Shown piece after piece: positions 1-4,590 of a stretch of 5,700 bases of DNA. A program made the translations under genes and the position numbers. Source of the DNA: Methylovulum sp. (GTDB lineage: Bacteria; Pseudomonadota; Gammaproteobacteria; Methylococcales; Methylomonadaceae). The notes beneath the pieces were generated by a model that was not told the origin of the DNA, made no database searches, and saw only the letters and a list, made by a program, of their open reading frames with translations. The stretch covers positions 1 through 5,700 of the forward strand of contig JAQTNZ010000196.1 in the NCBI GenBank assembly GCA_028713595.1, given 5' to 3'. Every line of letters starts with the position of its first letter. Position 1 is the stretch's first letter.

Positions 1-856
1 CATAATCTGTAAAGGTGATGCCTTGTTGGTATTTATCAGCAAGCGTTTGCTCTTCTGTCAACAACGACTTTAACGTTATATTGTTATTATCAATGGTTTG
101 CTTCTTACCGATAATGCTTTGTTTTTTTTCTGATAGCGCCAGAGATTTTTTTCCAATTAAATCAATATACTTGTCATCGATCTTTTCGCTAAATCCTCGA
201 ACAAAATCATTAAAGCTATCTAAGCCAAATAGAGTTGAAATTAGCTCTGCCTGACGTGCTGGAAGGTGAGCGGCTAGACGTGAAAAATTGTCAATGCGAT
301 TTTTTTCTACAAAACAAAAACGAAATTGTGCTTCGTTGGCTCTTACAACAGTTGCTTCCGTATTGGCGAAATTAGCCTCAATTTTTGGTGGTTCAAATTG
401 ATCTATATGAGCATTTTTTAAGTAATCATTAGGTGTTTTAAAGCGTTTAGCCCCGGCTTCTTCTACATAACCCAATAGACCATATTCCAAGGCTTCGCAA
501 AAGCTTGATTTACCACTGCCATTAGGGCCGTAAAGCAGCACAATCTGACTATCCAAATCGAAAAACTCCGATTTGGCGAAGCCTCGAAATGGGCCAACGG
601 TAAGTGATTTGAGTCTGGTTATATCATTTGTACTGGTCTGATAATTGCCAACTTCAACCAAGTAGTTACAGTTAGCTGTTGTAAATTCATGTTGCGCGAG
701 TTCAACAATTTTTTGCACCCTTTTTCCGTGAGTGGTACCTAATGGTATTATTTCGTCAAGGTGGTCGAGAATAATATTTGCAAGCTTACGAACATTGTCA
801 GGCACGGCGTTAGTATTTAATGTTTGCATAAAATGGAGGTATTCGAGCTTAAGCAT
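1..856 (-). CDS. AAA family ATPase, SbcC/Rad50/RecF-like, N-terminal part (cut by window edge)
   Basis: Reading leftward from ATG at 856-854 gives 285 codons without a stop, running off the left edge. A Shine-Dalgarno AGGA (complement of 865-868) lies 8 nt before the ATG. Residues 1-80 form a mainly helical N-terminal extension. The ATPase core starts near residue 81 (RLKSLTVGPFRGF), with Walker A GPNGSGKS at 110-117. The segment FVEKNRIDNF (182-191) occupies the Q-loop region, followed by LPARQAELISTLFGLDSF (198-215). That last stretch resembles the SbcC/Rad50 pattern leading into the coiled coil, and residues 225-278 are lysine/glutamate-rich and look like the coiled-coil start. Signature motif, Walker B and D-loop would lie off the window. 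Related SMC-like ATPases act in DNA end repair and in several phage-defence systems; which applies here cannot be told. The gene is more AT-rich than the genes at the right of the window, suggesting transfer. Confidence 0.85.
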   Translation of the reverse strand, partial: MLKLEYLHFMQTLNTNAVPDNVRKLANIILDHLDEIIPLGTTHGKRVQKIVELAQHEFTTANCNYLVEVGNYQTSTNDITRLKSLTVGPFRGFAKSEFFDLDSQIVLLYGPNGSGKSSFCEALEYGLLGYVEEAGAKRFKTPNDYLKNAHIDQFEPPKIEANFANTEATVVRANEAQFRFCFVEKNRIDNFSRLAAHLPARQAELISTLFGLDSFNDFVRGFSEKIDDKYIDLIGKKSLALSEKKQSIIGKKQTIDNNNITLKSLLTEEQTLADKYQQGITFTDY

Positions 857-1149
857 AATTTAGTTCCTAACTAAAAATATACAATGGTCATGTTTTTTAT
901 GTGCTTATCAATAGCAATGCCCATAGAGCTGATGCAGTAACCGCAGAGTTGTAACTTTGGGAAAAAACAGAGCAAAATCCAAGATACAAAAAACGGTTAT
1001 TTTCAAAACAACTTTTCAATGGGAGTTCAATATAGCAATTTAGAACTTAATTCGCTATAAACTATTACCATTTTTATAAAATATACGGAAAACAATCTGT
1101 TTGGTAGCTTATTTTAGGCGTATGTTTGCCCTATCCTATATTTCAATGC
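857..1149. other. AT-rich intergenic region between divergent genes
   Basis: No convincing coding frame was found. Near the left end, the minus strand has a possible -10 TATATT (complement of 876-881) for the ATPase gene, but no good -35 at 17 nt, so that promoter is tentative. At 1031-1059 an imperfect inverted repeat, TATAGC...GCTATA with AATT pairs inside and one bulged C, could be a hairpin or binding site. The low GC content is similar to that of the ATPase gene. Confidence 0.5.
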
Positions 1150-1177
1150 TTGACTTGCGTATCTATTTGGATACAAC
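1150..1177 (+). promoter_or_regulatory. Promoter and palindromic operator of the toxin-antitoxin module, probably leaderless
   Basis: TTGACT (1150-1155) is a 5/6 match to the -35 consensus. TACAAC (1172-1177) is a 4/6 match to -10 after a 16-nt spacer. Between and over them is the inverted repeat GTATC (1159-1163) / GATAC (1170-1174), placed where a HigA-type antitoxin would block polymerase. Transcription would start about 7 nt after the -10, at or next to the ATG at 1184. No Shine-Dalgarno sequence precedes that ATG, which fits a leaderless message. Promoter positions are seen in the sequence; autoregulation is inferred from the family. Confidence 0.5.
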
Positions 1178-1183
1178 CATCTT

Positions 1184-1478
1184 ATGATTACTATCCGCAC
1201 CCTGCCAACATTCGACCATTGGTTTACTGCCATTAAGGACAAGAAAACCAGCCTCCGTTTAGTGCGTCGTCTTGAGCGCGTCCAGCTCAGTCAGTTTGGC
1301 GATGTTAAAGCCGTTGGTGAAGGGGTGTTTGAGTTGCGGGAGCATTTTGGTTCCGGCTGGCGGATGTATTATGTACAAGGGGTTCAGAAGTCATCGTCAT
1401 GTTGGGTGGTGGCGACAATCCGGCCAAGCCGCCGATATTGCCAAGGCACAACGCTTGGCGGTTACTTTAGAGGATTGA
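1184..1478 (+). pseudogene. RelE/HigB-type addiction module toxin, broken by two single-base losses
   Basis: The toxin family (TIGR02683-type 'addiction module killer protein', RelE/ParE fold) generally acts as a ribosome-dependent mRNA endonuclease. Three frames carry consecutive pieces of it. Frame 1 (1184-1378) encodes residues 1-65, with FGDVKAVGEGVFELREHFGSG then WRMYYVQ. Frame 2 (1381-1416) encodes GSEVIVMLGGGD. Frame 3 (1419-1478) encodes SGQAADIAKAQRLAVTLED and ends at TGA 1476-1478. Between the pieces only two bases remain where one codon is expected: 'gg' at 1379-1380, within a G run, and 'aa' at 1417-1418, where the family has Lys of GGGDKS. Restoring both codons gives 98 residues, the normal family size, ending one base into the antitoxin ATG. 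As it stands the ribosome would lose the C-terminal strand and helix, so the toxin should be inactive. Sequencing error at homopolymers is an alternative. Confidence 0.85.
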
Positions 1479-1777
1479 TGGGTGAAAAAATCAGCGTTTC
1501 CAGTTTGCCGGTGTTCGACATCGTCAATTTGCTCGACGGTGACGAAGCCATCAGCGAGTACCTGTCGCAAGTGTTGGAGGATGGCGACAGCGATGAGCTG
1601 ATACGCGCTTTGGGCTATATCGCCAAAGCTAAAGGTATGGCGATGATAGCCCAAAAATCCGGTCTAAGCCGTGAAAGCCTTTACAAAGCCCTCTCCCCAG
1701 GCTCGGAGCCACGTTTTGACACGGTATTGAAGGTGATTAAGGCCTTGGGCATCAAGCTCCATGCCGAACCTGTTTAA
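1478..1777 (+). CDS. HigA-type addiction module antitoxin (HTH)
   Basis: This 99-residue protein starts at ATG 1478-1480, overlapping the toxin's TGA by one base (TGATG), with AGAGGA at 1469-1474 as a close ribosome site. The pattern is typical of the TIGR02684-type antidote. A short N-terminus leads to DGDEAISEYLSQVLEDGDSDELIRAL in two pieces (about residues 20-45), then IAKAKGMAMIAQKSGLSRES, the helix-turn-helix (about 47-66). The family-typical LYKALSPGSEPRF and TVLKVIKALGIKL follow to the end. It would bind and neutralise the toxin and repress the promoter upstream. The gene appears intact while its toxin is not. Because of the two upstream deletions, its frame is continuous with the toxin start at 1184, so a fused 197-residue product is also possible. 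Confidence 0.85.
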   Translation: MGEKISVSSLPVFDIVNLLDGDEAISEYLSQVLEDGDSDELIRALGYIAKAKGMAMIAQKSGLSRESLYKALSPGSEPRFDTVLKVIKALGIKLHAEPV

Positions 1778-1827
1778 ATATTGCGGAATATGACATCTGG
1801 CAAGCGGTTTTGCCCGACATCCACTTC
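1778..1827. other. Short spacer after the antitoxin with a minor hairpin
   Basis: Directly after the antitoxin stop there is a 5-bp stem, GGCAA (1799-1803) / TTGCC (1810-1814), flanked by GACATC direct repeats at 1792-1797 and 1816-1821. The stem has no T-run, so it is not a convincing terminator. No coding frame is supported here. Confidence 0.3.
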
Positions 1828-1883
1828 ATGAGTTATAGCACCTGTTTCTATAACTCATAAATAGGGGGTATTATGAGTTATAG
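1828..1883. repeat. Three-copy alternating 11-bp repeat, two competing hairpins
   Basis: ATGAGTTATAG occurs at 1828-1838 and 1873-1883, and its exact reverse complement at 1848-1858. Copies 1 and 2 form an 11-bp perfect stem with a 9-nt loop. Copies 2 and 3 form a 13-bp perfect stem (1848-1860 / 1871-1883) with a 10-nt loop. The two hairpins share the middle copy, so only one can form at a time. The array lies between the antitoxin and the convergent tRNA. Possible roles are transcript end protection, a bidirectional stop, a protein-binding site, or remnants of a REP/MITE-like element. No T-tract follows, so it is not a standard terminator. Confidence 0.85.
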
Positions 1884-1949
1884 GCAGGGCTTTATGCCTC
1901 GTTTTAGGCGTGTGCGCCAAACGGGGCAAATACATTTCCGACAGGCAAT

Positions 1950-1983
1950 AAAAAAGGCCTGCACACAGGGTGTGTAGGCCTTT
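1950..1983 (-). terminator. Intrinsic terminator of tRNA-Leu
   Basis: The 13-bp stem (1953-1965 / 1971-1983, one G-U pair) has the loop CAGGG at 1966-1970. On the minus strand it is followed by six U (complement of the A run 1950-1955). It starts 8 nt past the tRNA 3' end, so it ends the leftward tRNA transcript. Confidence 0.85.
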
Positions 1984-1990
1984 GAATGCT

Positions 1991-2077
1991 TGGTGCCTCG
2001 GGCCGGAGTCGAACCGGCACGGTGTTACCACCGAGGGATTTTAAGTCCCTTGCGTCTACCAATTTCGCCACCGAGGC
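1991..2077 (-). tRNA. tRNA-Leu (anticodon UAA)
   Basis: The 87-nt cloverleaf includes the encoded CCA (complement of 1991-1993). The acceptor stem is GCCTCGG/CCGAGGC, with A as discriminator. The anticodon stem AGGGA/TCCCT encloses loop CTTAAAA with anticodon TAA (complement of 2041-2043). The long variable arm CGGTG-GTAA-CACCG is typical of leucine tRNAs. The T arm has stem GCCGG/CCGGC and the loop TTCGACT. It reads UUA, and probably UUG by wobble. The accessory genes of this window lie beyond its 3' end. Confidence 0.97.
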
Positions 2078-2103
2078 AATAAAACCGTTTGGTGAAGCTG
2101 CAC

Positions 2104-2132
2104 ATTATATAGCAAGAATAAAAATAAACCAG
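2104..2132 (-). promoter_or_regulatory. Promoter of tRNA-Leu
   Basis: On the minus strand a perfect -10 TATAAT (complement of 2104-2109) lies about 26 nt before the tRNA 5' end. A weak -35 CTGGTT (complement of 2127-2132) lies 17 nt upstream. The placement gives a leader of roughly 20 nt, as expected for a single tRNA gene. Confidence 0.65.
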
Positions 2133-2428
2133 TGCTGAGGGTGATTTTTTAAGCAAGGTAGGCGATTTTTTGGGTTGGCCTTGCGGGTGTTTTGGGTTTT
2201 GTTTTTAAAACAGCGGCTTATTATATGGCTGTGGTTACGGTTTAGGGCTTAAATGCGGGGTATTGGGGTTTGTTGGGGGCTTAAATGGCTGGGCCGTCAC
2301 AATTATACGAAGTCCGGCTTTATTTAATCGTTCAGCAATGCTAAATTATAGCCTATTAGATTACTGGGTATTTATCGCGGCCCGTGGTTTATTAACATTC
2401 CCTTTTAACTTTTATTTAGGATAATCAA
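2133..2428. other. Intergenic region and leader upstream of sodB
   Basis: No coding frame is supported. On the plus strand TTGTTT (2199-2204) and TATATG (2222-2227), 17 nt apart, are a weak candidate promoter for sodB; TTATAC at 2303-2308 is another possible -10. None is convincing, and no clear Fur-type box was recognised. The plus strand of 2160-2290 is strikingly rich in G and T. The sodB ribosome site AGGA is at 2418-2421, 7 nt before the ATG. Confidence 0.4.
2245..2287 (+). repeat. G-tract cluster with an 11-bp direct repeat
   Basis: GGGCTTAAATG occurs at 2245-2255 and again at 2277-2287. Between and including them are G runs of 3, 4, 4 and 5, separated by 9, 4 and 6 nt, a pattern that could fold as a G-quadruplex with one long loop. 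Strand matters: the G-rich strand is the same sense as sodB, so a sodB message starting upstream would carry it in the 5' leader. Confidence 0.5.
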
Positions 2429-3010
2429 ATGGCTTTCGAACTTCCTGCTTTGCCTTATGCAAGTAACAGATTGATCCCTTATATTTCTGCGGAAACATTA
2501 GATTTCCATCATGGCAAGCACCACCAAACCTATGTGACTAACTTGAACAATTTGGTCCCTGGCACCGAATTTGAAGGACTGTCACTGGAAGAAATTATCG
2601 TCAAATCTTCCGGCCCTATTTTCAACAATGCCGCGCAAATTTGGAACCACACGTTTTACTGGAACAGCTTGGCTCCTAACGCGGGTGGCGAGCCTACTGG
2701 CGCATTGGCTGAGGCGATCACCGCAAAATTTGGCTCTTTTGCCCAATTTAAAGAAGAATTCACTAAATGCGCAGTCGGCACGTTTGGTTCTGGCTGGGCG
2801 TGGTTGGTCAAAAATGCTGATGGCAGTTTAGGCCTGGTCAGCACCAGCAATGCCGGTTGCCCATTGACCACCGGCCAAACCCCGTTGTTGACTTGCGATG
2901 TGTGGGAACATGCCTATTACATCGACTACCGCAATGCGCGTCCTAAATATTTGGAAGCGTTTTGGGCATTAGTCAACTGGGATTTTGCCGCCGCTAATTT
3001 TGCCGCGTAA
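2429..3010 (+). CDS. sodB: Superoxide dismutase [Fe]
   Basis: This 193-residue cytoplasmic enzyme converts superoxide to oxygen and hydrogen peroxide; it is normally a homodimer with one iron per subunit. The length matches E. coli SodB and the sequence is clearly similar throughout. Metal ligands are His27, His74, Asp157 and His161 (in [11 protein letters not shown]). The second-shell and gateway residues His31 and Tyr35 are present. Gln70 (NNAAQIWNH) and Ala142 are the pattern of the iron rather than the manganese type. Compared with E. coli there are extra cysteines at 114, 144 and 156, the last next to the Asp ligand. The ATG at 2429 has AGGA 7 nt upstream. The gene is followed by a strong terminator, so it is probably mainly monocistronic. 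No signal peptide is seen. Confidence 0.97.
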   Translation: MAFELPALPYASNRLIPYISAETLDFHHGKHHQTYVTNLNNLVPGTEFEGLSLEEIIVKSSGPIFNNAAQIWNHTFYWNSLAPNAGGEPTGALAEAITAKFGSFAQFKEEFTKCAVGTFGSGWAWLVKNADGSLGLVSTSNAGCPLTTGQTPLLTCDVWEHAYYIDYRNARPKYLEAFWALVNWDFAAANFAA

Positions 3011-3034
3011 GCATCCGTTTAAGTGTGTCAGTTT

Positions 3035-3071
3035 AAGCCTTCTGCATCGTTAAGGTGCAGAGGGCTTTTTT
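3035..3071 (+). terminator. Intrinsic terminator after sodB
   Basis: A 12-bp stem (3035-3046 / 3056-3067, one G-U pair) with a 9-nt loop ends in six T (3066-3071). The T-tract finishes only 3 nt before the GGGAG ribosome site of the next gene, so terminator and translation signal are packed together. Confidence 0.9.
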
Positions 3072-3087
3072 ATGGGAGAAAATAATC

Positions 3088-3783
3088 ATGGCTACAGTAT
3101 TAGTGACCGGGGCTAACCGAGGGTTAGGTTTGGAATTTTGCCGCCAGTATGCGGCGGATGGTTGGCAGGTGATCGCCTGTTGCCGTCACCCTGCCCAAGC
3201 ACAGGCGTTGCAAGAGCTGGTGGAGCGCTATCCGACCCTACAACTGGAGGCGCTGGATGTCGCCGATTTTGCGGCGATAGAGGCGTTGGCGGTTAAGTTG
3301 GCGGGGTGTAAGCTGGATGTGTTGCTGAACAATGCCGGGGTTTACCCCGATAACGCCAGCAACGGGTTTGGGCAGTTGGATTATCCGTTATGGTTGCAAT
3401 CGTTTGTGGTCAACACCCAAGCCCCGGTGAAAATGGCGGAGGCGTTTTTGGCGCACTTGCAAGCGGGTGAACAAAAGTTGGTGGCGAATGTCAGTAGCCT
3501 GATGGGCAGTGTCACTGACAATACCAGCGGTGGCAGCCTGTTTTACCGCTCCAGCAAGGCGGCGTTAAATGCGGCGATGAAGAGTCTGGCGATAGATTTA
3601 CAGCCGCAAGCGATAGGGATAGTGACCTTGCATCCGGGTTGGGTCAAGACCGATATGGGCGGCCCCAATGCCCTGATCGAGGCGCAGGAGAGCATTGCCG
3701 GGATGCGGCAGGTGATTGCTGGCTTTTCTTTGCGGCAATCGGGTGATTTTATTAAATATGACGGCACGGTGATGCCTTGGTGA
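3088..3783 (+). CDS. Short-chain dehydrogenase/reductase, C-factor (CsgA)-like
   Basis: This 231-residue classical SDR is an NAD(P)-dependent oxidoreductase whose substrate cannot be told. The Rossmann glycine motif TGANRGLG is at 7-14, with Arg11 after Asn as often seen in NADP-binding members. LDVAD is at 56-60 and NNAG at 81-84. Catalytic residues are Asn109 (VVNT), Ser136/137 (NVSS), Tyr153 and Lys157 (YRSSK). PGWVKTDMGG (183-192) and the C-terminal YDGTVMPW match the C-factor/sniffer-like SDR group. The start is ATG 3088 with GGAG at 3075-3078. A GTG at 3055 in the same frame is rejected because it sits inside the sodB terminator hairpin. The stop overlaps or abuts the next gene, so the two are probably co-translated. 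Expression may depend on read-through from sodB, as there is little room for a separate promoter. Confidence 0.93.
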   Translation: MATVLVTGANRGLGLEFCRQYAADGWQVIACCRHPAQAQALQELVERYPTLQLEALDVADFAAIEALAVKLAGCKLDVLLNNAGVYPDNASNGFGQLDYPLWLQSFVVNTQAPVKMAEAFLAHLQAGEQKLVANVSSLMGSVTDNTSGGSLFYRSSKAALNAAMKSLAIDLQPQAIGIVTLHPGWVKTDMGGPNALIEAQESIAGMRQVIAGFSLRQSGDFIKYDGTVMPW

Positions 3784-3788
3784 GGATT

Positions 3789-4295
3789 ATGCTAAAAACG
3801 ATACTGTTATTATTGCCGATGTTGGTTCAAGGTGTGGCCTATGCCAATTGTAAAGGCCCGGAGCCGATGATTACAGTGCCTGCGGACTATGAAGCTTTTG
3901 GCACCGCCCATGCCAAGGGCGAGCAGATTTATCAATGCACGTTTAACCAAGGCCAATATGCTTGGGAATATCAGGCTCCGCAGGCGGTGTTGTATGACAA
4001 CCAAGGGCGGGTGATCGGCAAACATTTTGCCGGCCCGACGTGGGAAGCCGCCGATGGCAGCCGTGTGACGGGCAAACTGCTCGGCAAGCTGGACGTGACA
4101 GACAGCGCTATCCCTTGGCTGGTGCTGGAGGTGGTGGCCCATGAGGGCAAGGGGCTGTTGGCGCAAACCCGCGTTATCACCCGTATCAAAACCCAAGGCG
4201 GCTTGCCGCCCGTCTCCGGTTGCAACGCTAACCATTTAGGTGGCGAAAAGCGCGTGGCTTATCAGGCGGATTATGTGTTTTATAAGGCGCGTTAA
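3789..4295 (+). CDS. Secreted DUF3455 domain protein
   Basis: The protein has 168 residues from ATG 3789. Residues 1-19 (MLKTILLLLPMLVQGVAYA) are a sec signal peptide with AYA cleavage before Asn-Cys; the Asn makes a lipobox unlikely. The rest matches the DUF3455 pattern: GEQIYQC (44-50), W59, APQAVLYD (63-70), GKHFAGPTWEAADGSRVTGK (77-96), IPWLVLEV (108-115), TRVITRIKTQGGLPPVSGC (127-145) and AYQADYVFYKA near the end. The domain's function is unknown; bacterial members are mostly exported. Cysteines at 21, 50 and 145 could include a disulfide. The start is uncertain: GAGGA at 3782-3786 lies only 2 nt from this ATG. A GTG at 3780 has GGTGAT 6 nt upstream and overlaps the SDR stop as GTGA. It would add three residues (Met-Arg-Ile) to the n-region. 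Either way it is coupled to the SDR gene. Confidence 0.88.
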   Translation: MLKTILLLLPMLVQGVAYANCKGPEPMITVPADYEAFGTAHAKGEQIYQCTFNQGQYAWEYQAPQAVLYDNQGRVIGKHFAGPTWEAADGSRVTGKLLGKLDVTDSAIPWLVLEVVAHEGKGLLAQTRVITRIKTQGGLPPVSGCNANHLGGEKRVAYQADYVFYKAR

Positions 4296-4590
4296 GGTGT
4301 GGCATCCTGTGGTAAGTAGGGTCAGGGCAGCGTAAAAACACGATAAGGGGCCTTTATTAGAAGGTGGCCGTTTAATTAAAAAAGTAAGTGCAGGCCAATT
4401 TTTATTGACATTTTGTGGTCAATCGTAAAAACTATGGTGATTTAATGGGTAGGCAATGGCAGTCGCTTGGGTTTATTTTGCCTATTGTTGAAACAAATCC
4501 ACAACGGCAACCGCAACGTTTTGTGGGAGCTATGGATAAACGCTTCATTTGTCAGGTTCACACGTCCACCAACACACACTGGAGATAAAG
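4296..4590. other. Intergenic region before the propeller gene
   Basis: No gene was found. After the DUF3455 stop there is a weak GGCC...GGCC pairing around 4349-4374, without a T-run, so no clear terminator. The candidate promoter/operator at 4404-4423 is listed separately. The ribosome site GGAG (4581-4584) serves the ATG at 4591. The region would give a 5' leader of some 150 nt if that promoter is used. Confidence 0.4.
4404..4423 (+). promoter_or_regulatory. Candidate -35 inside a 6-bp inverted repeat
   Basis: ATTGAC (4404-4409) and GTCAAT (4418-4423) form a perfect inverted repeat with an 8-nt spacer. The first half contains a consensus -35 TTGACA (4405-4410). The -10 is poor: the best are TAAAAA at a 15-nt spacing or AACTAT at 19 nt. 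It may be a regulated promoter needing an activator, or a regulator site. Confidence 0.35.

Noticed and set aside
15..254. 79-codon plus-strand open frame
   Set aside because: It lies antisense within the ATPase gene, whose frame has Walker A and coiled-coil features; no ribosome site and no recognisable protein.
1272..1478. Separate 68-residue protein inside the toxin region
   Set aside because: Only its last 19 residues plus the stop are meaningful, being the frame-3 tail of the broken toxin; the rest is out-of-frame translation.
1112..1914. Near-identical 13-mers TTTTAGGCGTRTG (1112-1124 and 1902-1914) flanking the toxin-antitoxin pair as possible att sites
   Set aside because: One mismatch over 13 bp in a 2-kb region is about what chance gives, and there is no integrase or tRNA overlap to support it.
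2153..2184. GCAAGG...CCTTGC inverted repeat
   Set aside because: Six-base stem with a 20-nt loop and no T-run; too weak to call a terminator or operator.
3055..3087. Longer GTG start for the SDR gene
   Set aside because: It falls in the sodB terminator hairpin, lacks a ribosome site, and adds residues before the Rossmann strand that the family does not have.
3810..4235. 141-codon minus-strand open frame
   Set aside because: It is antisense to the well-supported DUF3455 gene; no ribosome site or known motifs.
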